From assembly GCF_000373765.1 (NCBI RefSeq), contig NZ_KB892384.1, positions 32,732 through 96,731 of the forward strand: 64,000 nucleotides of DNA. The letters are read 5' to 3'. A model generated the notes under the pieces. The model had not been told where the DNA came from. It saw nothing but the letters and a program-made list of their open reading frames with translations, and did not search any database. The DNA is from Legionella shakespearei DSM 23087 (GTDB lineage: Bacteria; Pseudomonadota; Gammaproteobacteria; Legionellales; Legionellaceae). Position 1 is the stretch's first letter. Every line of letters begins with the position of its first letter. This document shows positions 35,402 to 44,540 of the stretch, in pieces. Both the position numbers and the translations under genes were made by a program.

Positions 35402-36502
35402 TTAAGGATTTAATGCCTGGCTGTAATTTGATTGAACTGGAATATGATTTAGACTCACTTTATCCTGCCACAAGGAAACCGCATCAAATAATTGCTCCAC
35501 TTCCCCCTTTTCAGCCCAAAAACTCTGGAATACCAGGGGATATTGTGTCAGTAGATCTTCTCTTGAGATTATTTTCTTATCTTTTAATGAATCCAGTAAC
35601 CGGGTTAATAAATCCATTTTTTGTTGATCCTTTTCATCAAGATGGCTTTTATTTACATTAAGTCTGATAATTTTATTATTAATAGCCTGTTCCAGATAAG
35701 TCTTGCCTTCATCAGGATTCATTCGCCTTACTTGTGTTCCATAATCCGTATGGCTAAACAAGCGAGTATAATGCTCTGGCTTGCCGGACAAATTAACCTC
35801 TGCCCCATCAACCAACTCCGAAACATGCTCGTCTACTGGTTGTTCTGTAAGCTCTGGTTTTCCCAAATGCAAGAAGTCTTTTATAGCCTGCTTCCAATTA
35901 TAGGGAGTTAACTGCCATATCATGGCTGCTACTGTAAAGGCAACTGCAGCAATGGCGCATGCTGTACCAAGAACGGGGGCTGCTGGTGTGAGGATGACAA
36001 AGACAATGGCACCCACAATACTGGTCAATAACCCCAAAACAAATAAATTGCTTAAAGCAGCTTGTATATGGTGCATGCGTTGGACCGGATCAAATCGCGA
36101 TTCATAAGCACGGTACAGATTCAATCCCAGCATAACGATCTGATGCAATCCAGCAAGAGATACCCCCGTCAGGAAAAACCAGGATCCTGCCGCAAAAGTA
36201 ACTCCCATAGCCGTTGCAATGACCGCTCCATATAGGGAAACACTGGAGCATATGGCACTCACCACAGAAACGATCAAGGCAAATGATTTATCAAAGTTTT
36301 TATTATTGGCCGTAGCGAGTTGATATCCATTAATCGCGGCTAAAATCGTAAGTAAAATTGCTATGAAAGGAAACATAATATAGTACAGTGGTGAACCACT
36401 AAACATCGCAAACAAACGCGCATCAGTCATCACACCAAATAAACCAATATCCTGGATTTCTTTTAAATACACTACTGCTTTTTGGAACGTCCTTATAGCC
36501 AT
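35402..36502 (-). CDS. Multi-pass membrane protein with soluble C-terminal domain (effector-like)
   Basis: A 366-residue protein. Six or so hydrophobic segments occur within residues 1-210 (for example YYIMFPFIAILLTILAAING and GLLTSIVGAIVFVILTPAAP), followed by a charged soluble tail of about 150 residues with predicted helices. No family is recognised. Location in the accessory island with two effector-like genes, and the membrane-plus-cytosolic-tail design, are compatible with a Legionella translocated protein, but that remains a guess. Confidence 0.6.
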   Translation of the reverse strand: MAIRTFQKAVVYLKEIQDIGLFGVMTDARLFAMFSGSPLYYIMFPFIAILLTILAAINGYQLATANNKNFDKSFALIVSVVSAICSSVSLYGAVIATAMGVTFAAGSWFFLTGVSLAGLHQIVMLGLNLYRAYESRFDPVQRMHHIQAALSNLFVLGLLTSIVGAIVFVILTPAAPVLGTACAIAAVAFTVAAMIWQLTPYNWKQAIKDFLHLGKPELTEQPVDEHVSELVDGAEVNLSGKPEHYTRLFSHTDYGTQVRRMNPDEGKTYLEQAINNKIIRLNVNKSHLDEKDQQKMDLLTRLLDSLKDKKIISREDLLTQYPLVFQSFWAEKGEVEQLFDAVSLWQDKVSLNHIPVQSNYSQALNP

Positions 36503-36556
36503 AATACACCTTTAAAAATTAAGACCCATCTTTGATAAAACATTCATCCTTCAGAA

Positions 36557-36705
36557 GCACGTCGTCCTGAGCGCGTCTTTTGGCGCGAAGGATCTCCTCA
36601 AAGCGGCATGGTGCCACTTCGATCCCGGCTGCAAGCATACCCGGGCTACACACCCTGCCAGCTTTCAGGAGATCCTTCGCGCCAAAAGACGCGCTCAGGA
36701 CGTGC
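36557..36705. repeat. PAL-A copy 5 with a PAL-E element inside its loop
   Basis: Arms start GCACGTCGTCCTGAGCGCGT and end GCGCTCAGGACGTGC; the right arm lacks three bases. The loop holds a PAL-E arm (about 36620-36650, GATCCCGGCTGCAAGCATAC). It lies immediately downstream of lysS, so it may end that transcript. Confidence 0.88.
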
Positions 36706-36733
36706 CTTGGTGTGTAGCCTGTACAGCATCGTT

Positions 36734-38230
36734 CTACTGGCGTAGATGAGGGAATAAAATCACATCACGGATGGATTGTGAATTGGTAAAGAGCATCACC
36801 AGACGGTCAATTCCTATTCCTTCACCTGCAGTGGGCGGTAAGCCATATTCCAAAGCCTCTACATAATCACTGTCAAAATGCATGGCTTCCAAATCACCGG
36901 CATCTTTTTCTTCTACTTGTTTACGGAAACGCTCTGCCTGATCTTCAGCATCATTTAACTCGGAAAATCCGTTAGCAATTTCGCGCCCGGCGATGAAGAA
37001 TTCAAAGCGATCGGTGACTTCAGGATTTTCGTCACTGCGGCGTGCCAAAGGAGATATTTCAGTCGGGTAAGCAGTAACAAAAGTAGGTTGAAATAATTGA
37101 TGCTCCACCGTTTCTTCAAAAGCGATCATTTGTAATTTACCCAAACCATCAGTTGCTTTATAGGGTAAACCCAGAACATCAAGAAACGTTCTGCAACTGT
37201 CCACTGATTCGAGTTGTTCGGCTTTAATGTCCGGATGATATTTCAAGATGGCTTCTTTAACGGTCATACGAGCAAAAGGTTTATTAAAATCAATAATATG
37301 ACCTTGATAATCCACCTGACGATTGCCTAATACTGTATCACAGAGGTGGTGAAGTAATTGCTCGGTAAAGGTCATTAAATCTTTATAATCAGCATAAGCC
37401 TGATAAAACTCTATCATGGTAAATTCAGGATTATGACGTGTTGAAATCCCTTCATTACGGAAATTACGGTTAATTTCATAAACCCGCTCAAAGCCCCCAA
37501 CTACCAGTCGTTTTAAATAAAGTTCAGGTGCTATACGCAAATACATAGTCATATCAAGACTGTTGTGGTGCGTTATAAAAGGTCGCGCTACAGCGCCACC
37601 GGGAATAGGATGCATCATCGGCGTTTCTACTTCGAGATACTGGTTTTGATCCATAAATTGTCTGAATGACTGAATCAGGCGTGAACGAATTAAAAAGGTT
37701 TTTCTGCTGTCTTCATTAGCGATTAAGTCAACATAGCGTTTACGGTATTTTACTTCCTGATCAGCCAGGCCATGAAATTTATCCGGCAAAGGGCGTAATG
37801 ATTTGGTCAGTAGTTCAACCTGTTCCGCATTAACCGTCAACTCGCCAGTGTTGGTTAAAAACAGCTCCCCTTTAACACCCACTATATCGCCTAAATCCCA
37901 ATGCTTGAATTGCTCGTAAACTTCTGGAAGATCATTGGCTCTTATATAAATCTGGATACGGCCGGAAACGTCCTGGATGTGGAAGAAACTGGCTTTGCCC
38001 ATAATACGACGAAGGACAATTCTACCTGCTACTGCAACCTTAACCTGCTTCTGGGCCAAAGTTTCTTTATCAAATCCGGCATATTCTTTATTCAAATCCT
38101 CAGCCAAATCCTGACGGCGAAACTGATTAGGAAAATTAAAGCCATCAGTACGTAAATCAGCTAATTTTTGCTTACGGATAAGATAAACTTCACTTTCATC
38201 TATATGATCTTCTATATGTTCTTCTGTCAT
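36734..38230 (-). CDS. lysS: Lysyl-tRNA synthetase (class II)
   Basis: Attaches lysine to tRNA-Lys. The 498-residue product has the N-terminal OB-fold anticodon-binding domain (about 60-150) and class II motifs: motif 1 [19 protein letters not shown], motif 2 [20 protein letters not shown], and motif 3 [13 protein letters not shown]. Its start overlaps the prfB stop by four bases, the conserved prfB-lysS operon. Confidence 0.97.
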   Translation of the reverse strand: MTEEHIEDHIDESEVYLIRKQKLADLRTDGFNFPNQFRRQDLAEDLNKEYAGFDKETLAQKQVKVAVAGRIVLRRIMGKASFFHIQDVSGRIQIYIRANDLPEVYEQFKHWDLGDIVGVKGELFLTNTGELTVNAEQVELLTKSLRPLPDKFHGLADQEVKYRKRYVDLIANEDSRKTFLIRSRLIQSFRQFMDQNQYLEVETPMMHPIPGGAVARPFITHHNSLDMTMYLRIAPELYLKRLVVGGFERVYEINRNFRNEGISTRHNPEFTMIEFYQAYADYKDLMTFTEQLLHHLCDTVLGNRQVDYQGHIIDFNKPFARMTVKEAILKYHPDIKAEQLESVDSCRTFLDVLGLPYKATDGLGKLQMIAFEETVEHQLFQPTFVTAYPTEISPLARRSDENPEVTDRFEFFIAGREIANGFSELNDAEDQAERFRKQVEEKDAGDLEAMHFDSDYVEALEYGLPPTAGEGIGIDRLVMLFTNSQSIRDVILFPHLRQ

Positions 38231-39334
38231 GCTGTGCCTACTCCTGCTTTTAGACTGGCTTCAATAAACTGATCGAGTGCACCATCTAATACCGCCTGGG
38301 TATTACTGGTCTCAACACCGGTACGTAAATCTTTAACTCGTGATTGATCCAATACATAGGAACGAATTTGCGATCCCCAGCCTATGTCTGATTTGCTGGC
38401 TTCCAGAGCCTGCTGTTCTGCATTTTTCTTTTGCATTTCCAATTCATAAAGTTTGGCACGCAATTGTTTAAATGCCTGATCTTTGTTTTTGTGCTGGCTG
38501 CGGTCATTCTGGCATTGAACCACGATACCACTTGGGGCGTGAGTTATTCGTACTGCTGAGTCAGTACGGTTAACGTGCTGGCCGCCCGCACCGGAAGCAC
38601 GATACGTATCAATACGCAAATCGGCCGGGTTAATTTCAATATCGATGTCATCATCGATCTCAGGCGAAACAAATACTGCAGCAAAGGAAGTATGTCTTCT
38701 GTTGCCTGAATCAAAAGGTGATTTTCGTACCAGACGATGAACTCCTGTTTCTGTGCGTAACCAGCCAAACGCATATTCGCCGCTAAAATGGATGGTCGCA
38801 CTTTTAATTCCGGCAACTTCACCTGGAGAACATTCGATTAACTCGGTCGTAAAGCCATGCTGTTCGCCCCAACGTAAAAACATACGGAGTATCATTTCAG
38901 CCCAATCTTGCGCTTCTGTTCCACCAGAACCGGATTGAATATCGAGATAGGCATTGGAATTATCCATTTTTCCGGAAAACATCCGCCTGAACTCAAGACC
39001 TGCAACCTCTTGCTCAATGTTTTTTAATTCTTCCCCAATGTCATTTATTGCCTGTTCATCGTCCTCTTCACGGGCAAGTTCAAATAACTCGGTTAAATCA
39101 ATAACAGATTGTCCCAGTTTACTTAAGGAAAGCACTACTGCTTCCAATTGGGTCCGTTCACGCCCTAATGCCTGGGCTTGTTCGGGATTATTCCATATGG
39201 TTGAAGACTCTAATTCGCGGACAACTTCTTCCAGCCGCTCACTTTTACCTTCAAAGTCAAAGATACCCCCGAAGTGATTCGATACGCTTATCGAGATCAG
39301 CAAGGCTCAGATTAATGTGATTCACTTCTAACAT
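38227..39334 (-). CDS. prfB: Peptide chain release factor 2, with programmed +1 frameshift
   Basis: Recognises UGA and UAA stop codons and triggers peptide release. Translation begins at the ATG at 39334 ([20 protein letters not shown]) and meets an in-frame TGA after codon 25 (39257-39259). Directly before it is CTT (39260-39262) preceded by a GGGGG Shine-Dalgarno-like run, and C follows: the classic CTT-TGA-C slippery site, autoregulated by RF2 itself. The downstream frame continues DFEG and contains SPF (RF2 stop recognition) and GGQ ([14 protein letters not shown]). Total product is about 368 residues. The frame annotated only from 39303 would give a false N terminus. Confidence 0.96.
39257..39270 (-). 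promoter_or_regulatory. prfB +1 frameshift site
   Basis: On the minus strand: CGGGGGTATCTTTGAC, comprising an internal Shine-Dalgarno-like purine run, the CTT slippery codon and the TGA stop followed by C. It matches the bacterial RF2 frameshift cassette. Confidence 0.95.
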
Positions 39335-39462
39335 AAGTGTCTCTATAAAAAATAAAGAGGTAATTTTACAGGTAAAGTTGCTTTGTAGCTATACCCTTGG
39401 GTATTTATCAGTCCACGTCGTAGATCGGAGGGATCCAGGAGTTCGGGGCAGAAACACTGTCC

Positions 39463-39570
39463 CTGCCAGTATAACTGTTCCGCTTCCTGACGGTCGCGGC
39501 TCGGTTTCCGTGCGTTCGTATTGACTTCATTGTGCACCGGAAACCGAGCCGCGACCGTGAGGAAGCGGAA
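39463..39570. repeat. PAL-D palindromic repeat, copy 2
   Basis: Core arms 39478-39513 and about 39535-39570 are nearly identical to copy 1, including the TGCGTTCGTATTGACTTCAT loop. The left side keeps the CTGCCAGTATAACTG extension, but its partner on the right has been lost. It occupies the 326-base gap between prfB and the secreted protein gene, next to short fragments of PAL-A/PAL-B (about 39412-39440) and PAL-E. Confidence 0.9.
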
Positions 39571-39660
39571 CTTTTGTTGCGGCACAAAGCATGATTTAGC
39601 ATTGTGTAGGGCATAGACTAAGAGGTGATCTAGAGGCTGCTGCCTGCAACCGGGCTACGT

Positions 39661-40503
39661 TTACAGACAAAACTTACTTGGACTATTGAAACACGAATGA
39701 GCGTAGGTCATTTTGATCATAGGTGAAAATATCTTAGGCTCTTTGTCCATCAGGAAAATGCGTTCCGGCTCCAGATATACATAATTGGAAGCATGTAACA
39801 CCCGGTTGTATGTCGCTTCTGAACTCGGGTAAAACCATTTGGCAAAGAAAGGTAAGACCACTCTGCTATCCAGGCTGTAAAACTGATTTTTGATATCAGC
39901 CATTAACTCCTGCTTCATCTGGTAGTCCGTTTTAAAATAATGATTGCTGGTCTGGGTTTTAAAGACTAATAAATTAGGATCTTTTTCGCTTTCTTTTACA
40001 CCTGCGGAAACCCTCAGTGAGATGACCAGCTCTCTGGCACTTTCAATAACGAAGGGAGTGCCATACAGATCCGTACCATTCATTACTTCGAGCCACTCTT
40101 TTACTTCATCCACAGCACTGTCTGTCAATGGATCAAAATAAGTGGAAATGCTGAAACGTTCTGCTTTTTCAGTTTCCGGATTAAAGCCACAGTAAACGTA
40201 GCTGTTATAGGTAGTCTTTCCAGAATCAATGACAAAACCTAAATAGTCGTAATTAATCGTATTAAAGACATCATCACAGGAAAGATTTGCTTCATTGACG
40301 GTACCGGAAATCCGGATGATTTGGGTGGGAAAATCTATGGTTCTTTTCCCTTGGCCCAAGCGCTCAAAGGCTTCATCAGAGCTGACATAATGCTTGATGA
40401 TGGCACCAGGCTTCCTGATGATGTTGGGGATATTTTGTTTTGCTTCCTGGGCATAAGCAGGTAAGACAATGAAAAGTATTAATAATTTTTTCAAAAAGTG
40501 CAT
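39661..40503 (-). CDS. Secreted protein of unknown function
   Basis: A 280-residue protein with a signal peptide (MHFLKKLLILFIVLPAYAQE, cleavage after about residue 19). The mature part has four cysteines, of which two near residue 76-105 and two at the C terminus could form disulfides. No domain is recognised. It resembles species-conserved exported proteins in Legionella. It is not obviously part of an operon, with flagellar genes upstream and prfB downstream. Confidence 0.7.
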   Translation of the reverse strand: MHFLKKLLILFIVLPAYAQEAKQNIPNIIRKPGAIIKHYVSSDEAFERLGQGKRTIDFPTQIIRISGTVNEANLSCDDVFNTINYDYLGFVIDSGKTTYNSYVYCGFNPETEKAERFSISTYFDPLTDSAVDEVKEWLEVMNGTDLYGTPFVIESARELVISLRVSAGVKESEKDPNLLVFKTQTSNHYFKTDYQMKQELMADIKNQFYSLDSRVVLPFFAKWFYPSSEATYNRVLHASNYVYLEPERIFLMDKEPKIFSPMIKMTYAHSCFNSPSKFCL

Positions 40504-40571
40504 ATTAAATCCGTTTAATATCTGGGATCTGCACTATAGCAAATTAAAAAAATACGAACAAGTTCATTTAC

Positions 40572-40970
40572 TTAAGTTGCTTTCATTGCGGAGCGATAAG
40601 CTTGCAGATTCATGAGTAATTCAGCTTCCGCATTGGATAAATGACAGCTGTTAATAATCTCTTCCTGATTGCCGCCCATCTCCAGAATTCTCAAAGCGTG
40701 TTGATAGCCGCCATCGTTATCTCTTTTATTTTCAAGATTCTGCAATTGATTATCCATACTGATCAATTGGCTGTTAATTTCTTTCAATTGTCTGGAAAAT
40801 AATAAATCGGCATTCACCAGAGTCGGATGATCGCGGGTTATTTCTTCAATCAATTTTGCCAGCACGGCGGATTGTTCTTCCAAGGCCAGAATTTGCTTGC
40901 GTTGATTCAGCAAAAAGTTACCTATGAATAAAAAAATTATAACGTTAAGACTTAAAACCAGATTAATCAT
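40572..40970 (-). CDS. DUF2802 family protein linked to flagellar genes
   Basis: A 132-residue protein: N-terminal membrane anchor (about 2-20), a coiled-coil middle (about 25-85), and a C-terminal HTH-like block GGYQHALRILEMGGNQEEII followed by NSCHLSNAEAELL, which is the DUF2802 signature. In Pseudomonas and relatives such genes lie next to the flagellar/chemotaxis cluster, and here it follows motB. It is separated from motB by two palindromes (PAL-B copy 6 and PAL-C copy 3). Confidence 0.82.
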   Translation of the reverse strand: MINLVLSLNVIIFLFIGNFLLNQRKQILALEEQSAVLAKLIEEITRDHPTLVNADLLFSRQLKEINSQLISMDNQLQNLENKRDNDGGYQHALRILEMGGNQEEIINSCHLSNAEAELLMNLQAYRSAMKAT

Positions 40971-41037
40971 TTCTTTTCCTTCTTATTATTCTTTAATCCT
41001 GATGTTTATCACGTCATCCTGAGTGACTGCACGCTAC

Positions 41038-41127
41038 TCCGCCGTCCCGCGGCTTGTCCGCGGGATCCAGGGATCTAAGCTCAGAGTGAGATCTCTGGAT
41101 CCCGCGGACAAGCCGCGGGACGGCGGA
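41038..41127. repeat. PAL-B palindromic repeat, copy 6 (90 bp)
   Basis: Full 90-base copy with the GTC/GAC stem variant compensated in both arms. The right side continues into the TTAACTTAATGGCAGTG extension; the left side lacks it. Confidence 0.92.
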
Positions 41128-41155
41128 ATTAACTTAATGGCAGTGCATCAGCTTT

Positions 41156-41232
41156 GTAGCCCGTATTAGCGAAGCGTAATACGGGAATTGTGCCACATGG
41201 ATCCCGTATTACGCTTCGCTAATACGGGCTAC
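41156..41232. repeat. PAL-C palindromic repeat, copy 3
   Basis: Arms 41156-41186 and 41202-41232, perfect 31-base complements around a loop AATTGTGCCACATGG. It directly follows motB's stop and lies 28 bases from PAL-B copy 6. Confidence 0.92.
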
Positions 41233-41248
41233 ACATCAAAGCAAAAAT

Positions 41249-42106
41249 TTATTGCACTGCTTTTTTATCTGTTTGTTCGTTTTTGGCATCCTGATGTTTC
41301 ATGTCCTGCTTTTTATCCGTTTCAGGCACAGGGGCACCATATCCGATAACTCCTGTATGTACCTGACCCATATCAGGGTTAAGAAGCCTGTCGACCTTTC
41401 TGTTCTTGGCAATAACAATATTTACCCTGCGATTTTGGCTTCGTCCCTCTTCCGTATAATTATCACTGACAGGATACTGCTCTCCGTATCCGGTGACAAC
41501 TATTCTGTCCGTACTGATGCCATAACTATTCAAAATCCTGCCTACAACAGCAGCCCGCGTTGCTGACAGTTCCCAGTTGGATGGGTATTGTGGTGACGTT
41601 ATAGGGACGTTGTCACTATAGCCTTCAACTACGACTGTATAGGGCAATGATTTTATTTTTCCGGCTAATTTCATTAATTTAATTAACGCTTCCGGTTTTA
41701 AATCCGCACTGCCTGAATCAAATAAAGAACCTGCTGTAATCTGCAACTCTATCCATCCGTCTTGTCTGTTAATTTTATAATCACCATCTTCCAGTTCTGA
41801 TAAGGACTTATTTAAATCTTCAAGACCATCATTATAAGTGCCTTTGGTTTTCTTTTCTTCAGGACCATCCTTCAAGGTATCGGTGGACTGTGTTGCCTTG
41901 TTTTGATCCTTGTTATTGAACGCTGATTTCATCCCTTCTGAAAGCGATTTATATTTGGAAATATTGACGGATGAAATCGCATACATCACCACAAAAAAAG
42001 CAAAGAGCAAGGTGATAAAATCTGCGTAGGATATAACCCAGCGATGATTATCTGTATGCTCTTCTGTTTTATTGCGCCTTGATTTCATTCTTCTTATGAA
42101 CCCCAA
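41249..42106 (-). CDS. motB: Flagellar motor stator protein MotB (MotD type)
   Basis: Ion-channel and peptidoglycan-anchoring stator subunit. Of 285 residues, WVISYADFITLLFAFFVVMY holds the essential proton-accepting aspartate (D29) in the single membrane helix, and the C-terminal OmpA-like domain has GSADLKPEA, VEGYSDNVP and NWELSATRAAVV. The final 40 residues are polar, rich in Lys, Asp and Gln. It overlaps motA by 38 bases. Confidence 0.93.
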   Translation of the reverse strand: MGFIRRMKSRRNKTEEHTDNHRWVISYADFITLLFAFFVVMYAISSVNISKYKSLSEGMKSAFNNKDQNKATQSTDTLKDGPEEKKTKGTYNDGLEDLNKSLSELEDGDYKINRQDGWIELQITAGSLFDSGSADLKPEALIKLMKLAGKIKSLPYTVVVEGYSDNVPITSPQYPSNWELSATRAAVVGRILNSYGISTDRIVVTGYGEQYPVSDNYTEEGRSQNRRVNIVIAKNRKVDRLLNPDMGQVHTGVIGYGAPVPETDKKQDMKHQDAKNEQTDKKAVQ

Positions 42107-42836
42107 AGTTGTTTAATTTTAATTGCAACATATTGGGACTTTCACCGCTAGACATAGCGACCAGGCCTTCGACTATCATTTCATCAAAATGTACTTTATG
42201 AGCAATGCAACTCTTTAGTTTGTTAGCAATAGGTAAAAAAAGTAAATTGGCAAAACCCACTCCATAAATGGTAGCTACGAAGGCCACCGCAATACCTAAT
42301 CCCAGTGCACTGGGATCTGCAAGGTTTCTCATCACTTGAATCAATCCAAGAACCGCTCCTAAAATCCCTATAGTAGGACTGTATCCGCCCATGCTTTCAA
42401 ACAAATTGGCAGCACGCATATCCTGATGCTCGATGCGATCAATTTCTGTTTCCAGAACCTGTCTTATAGTCTGCTTATCAACGCCAATAACGAGTAATTC
42501 CAGACCCTTATTAATCAGCGGGTTCTTTTCTGTTTCAATATGCTCTTCCAGAGATAGTAATCCAAGCTGACGGGCACGGCGAGCCAAATCAATCAGTGTA
42601 TTTCGGCATTCGTCAAAAGCGAGATGTGGCGGTTTGAAGATCCAGGGCAAAATTTTAAATGCCCGTTTGAACGTGGGAAATGGCGTTTGCACCATTACCG
42701 CTCCCATAGTTCCGCCCATAACAATAAGCAATGCAGGGAAATTAAGCAGGGAATGCAAATCCCCTCCTTCAAAAACCTGACCTATTATTATCGCGAGAAA
42801 TCCTGTTAATAAACCTATTAGTGTTAATGCATCCAT
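42069..42836 (-). CDS. motA: Flagellar motor stator protein MotA (MotC/PomA type)
   Basis: Four-helix stator subunit that, with MotB, forms the ion channel driving the flagellar rotor. The 255-residue product has the N-terminal helices, the cytoplasmic loop with charged residues, and the GGYSPTIGILGAVLGLIQVM and GIAVAFVATIYGVGFANLLF helices with the conserved proline. Closer to the MotC/PomA branch than to E. coli MotA. Starts 26 bases after fliA. Confidence 0.93.
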   Translation of the reverse strand: MDALTLIGLLTGFLAIIIGQVFEGGDLHSLLNFPALLIVMGGTMGAVMVQTPFPTFKRAFKILPWIFKPPHLAFDECRNTLIDLARRARQLGLLSLEEHIETEKNPLINKGLELLVIGVDKQTIRQVLETEIDRIEHQDMRAANLFESMGGYSPTIGILGAVLGLIQVMRNLADPSALGLGIAVAFVATIYGVGFANLLFLPIANKLKSCIAHKVHFDEMIVEGLVAMSSGESPNMLQLKLNNFGVHKKNEIKAQ

Positions 42837-42861
42837 TCTTATTATTTATTCTCTTATTTTT

Positions 42862-43578
42862 TTATTCCGGTAACCGCGATTTAATGCGGTGTGTAGCCTG
42901 GCTGAGAATTTGCGATATTCGAGACTCGCTGACATCCAGCACCTCTCCTATCTCTTTCAAATTCAAGTCCTGTTCATAGTACAAAGACAACACCAAACGT
43001 TCTTTATGAGGCAAGCCATCAATTACCTGGGTCAGGCGGCTCATTAAATCATTATGCATTACGTTCACATGAGGTTCTGTTATCAAGCCCCCTTCTTCCC
43101 CATGCAACATGTCATCTGTAACACCTAAATCCTCAAATCCATATAAATGGCTGCTTGCGGAATCCTGCAGCATTTCATGGTATTCGTTGATCGGTAAGCC
43201 TAACTCTTCAGCGACTTCCCAATCCTTCGCCTCTCTGCCAAATTTATGTTCTACCTGCCGCACTGCTTCAGAAATCATTCTTGAATTACGATAAACAGAA
43301 CGTGGAACCCAGTCGTTCCTTCTCACTTCATCAAGCATATGTCCCCTGATGCGTATTCCAGCATAGGTTTCAAATGAAGCACCTTTAGTAGAATCATAAT
43401 GTCTTGCAGCCTCAAGTAATCCAAGCATCCCCGCCTGTATTAAGTCGTCCAACTGAACACTTTGTGGTAATCGGCCAAGTAAATGGTGCGCAATGCGCTT
43501 AACCAATATAGCATGGCTTTTTACCAGTGTTTCCTGGGTTTGCTGATTTACTTTGCTGTATGCAGCCAAAGCATCCAC
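42862..43578 (-). CDS. fliA: Flagellar sigma factor FliA (sigma-28)
   Basis: RNA polymerase sigma factor for late flagellar genes. It has sigma-70 regions 2 (DLIQAGMLGLLEAARHYD), 3 (VRRNDWVPRSVYRNSR) and 4 (LPHKERLVLSLYYEQDLNLK, then EIGEVLDVSESRISQ). A GTG at 43578 preceded by AAGGAG gives 238 residues, the size usual in Legionella; the upstream TTG at 43605 would add nine residues including cysteines and is unlikely. It follows fleN in the flhF-fleN-fliA-motA-motB array. Confidence 0.94.
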   Translation of the reverse strand: MDALAAYSKVNQQTQETLVKSHAILVKRIAHHLLGRLPQSVQLDDLIQAGMLGLLEAARHYDSTKGASFETYAGIRIRGHMLDEVRRNDWVPRSVYRNSRMISEAVRQVEHKFGREAKDWEVAEELGLPINEYHEMLQDSASSHLYGFEDLGVTDDMLHGEEGGLITEPHVNVMHNDLMSRLTQVIDGLPHKERLVLSLYYEQDLNLKEIGEVLDVSESRISQILSQATHRIKSRLPE

Positions 43579-43670
43579 GACACTCTCCTTACAATAACAG
43601 CACAAGATAATTGATACAATTAAAAATCGGCAACGAAACTGCTATAACATTTTAAGTATAGGCATATAAT

Positions 43671-44540
43671 TTAAAAATCACCTGCCACCAGACGCTCTAA
43701 AAAGAAACTGGTATTTCCGCCTAAAGAAGGCTTAAATTGCCAGTTATTTACTCCTGTTGCCATTTCCCTTAAACACGCTGAAGCATCTGAATCCGGATAG
43801 GCTATCAGCACTGGCTTTTGCTTTTTAACAGCCATATGGACATGCTCATCAAATGGAATAGCACCTAAATAATCCAGATGAACATCCAGAAACTGTTCAG
43901 AAACCTTAAATAACTTATTAAATAATTCTCGACCATCTTTTAAAGAACGAACCATGTTGGCCAGAATATGGAAATGGGTCCATTCATAACGCTTGCTCAT
44001 TACTTTAATTAAAGCATACGCATCGGTTAAAGAGGTGGGCTCATCACAAACAACCACAATCAATTCCTGGGAGGATCGGGTGAAACTCAATACTGTATCG
44101 GAAATTCCCGCAGCAGTATCAATAATCATATAATCCAAATCTTCAGTGAGCTCATTAAAGGAATCTATAATTCCAGCATGCTCCACCGGGCTGAGCTGGG
44201 TCATAAATTCAGTACCTGAAGCGGCCGGTATGACTTTAATGCCGCAGGGTCCCTGCAAAATGATGTCACTTAAATGACAGATCCCCTGAATAACATGGGA
44301 TAAATTATATTTGGTGTGTAAACCCAGCATGATATCAACATTCGCCAGACCTAAATCCGCGTCCAAGAGCATCACGTTTTTATTGCGCTGGGCAAGGGCA
44401 ACAGCCAGATTAACTGAAACATTACTTTTGCCCACCCCTCCTTTTCCTGCAGTAACAGCGATTACCTTGACTGGTTTGGTGCGAGACAAATTTCTCAGGC
44501 CGGAAGCCTGATCTTTTATGCTTTTACTAATTTTCGACAT
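43671..44540 (-). CDS. fleN: Flagellar number regulator FleN/FlhG
   Basis: MinD/ParA-type ATPase that limits flagella to one or few and antagonises FleQ. The start at 44540 gives 289 residues (MSKISKSIKDQASGLRNL, as in FleN). The deviant Walker A KGGVGKS is near residues 33-39, followed by LLDADLGLANVDIMLG and DTAAGIS. The gene overlaps flhF by 14 bases. Confidence 0.93.
   Translation of the reverse strand: MSKISKSIKDQASGLRNLSRTKPVKVIAVTAGKGGVGKSNVSVNLAVALAQRNKNVMLLDADLGLANVDIMLGLHTKYNLSHVIQGICHLSDIILQGPCGIKVIPAASGTEFMTQLSPVEHAGIIDSFNELTEDLDYMIIDTAAGISDTVLSFTRSSQELIVVVCDEPTSLTDAYALIKVMSKRYEWTHFHILANMVRSLKDGRELFNKLFKVSEQFLDVHLDYLGAIPFDEHVHMAVKKQKPVLIAYPDSDASACLREMATGVNNWQFKPSLGGNTSFFLERLVAGDF

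Noticed and set aside
39343..39614. Two overlapping ORFs in the prfB upstream gap.
   Set aside because: Translation of PAL-D copy 2; no ribosome site and no independent similarity.
41038..41232. Possible tandem attachment site or integron-like array downstream of motB.
   Set aside because: Two unrelated palindromes (PAL-B and PAL-C) side by side; no integrase, no core-site pattern and both families occur singly elsewhere.
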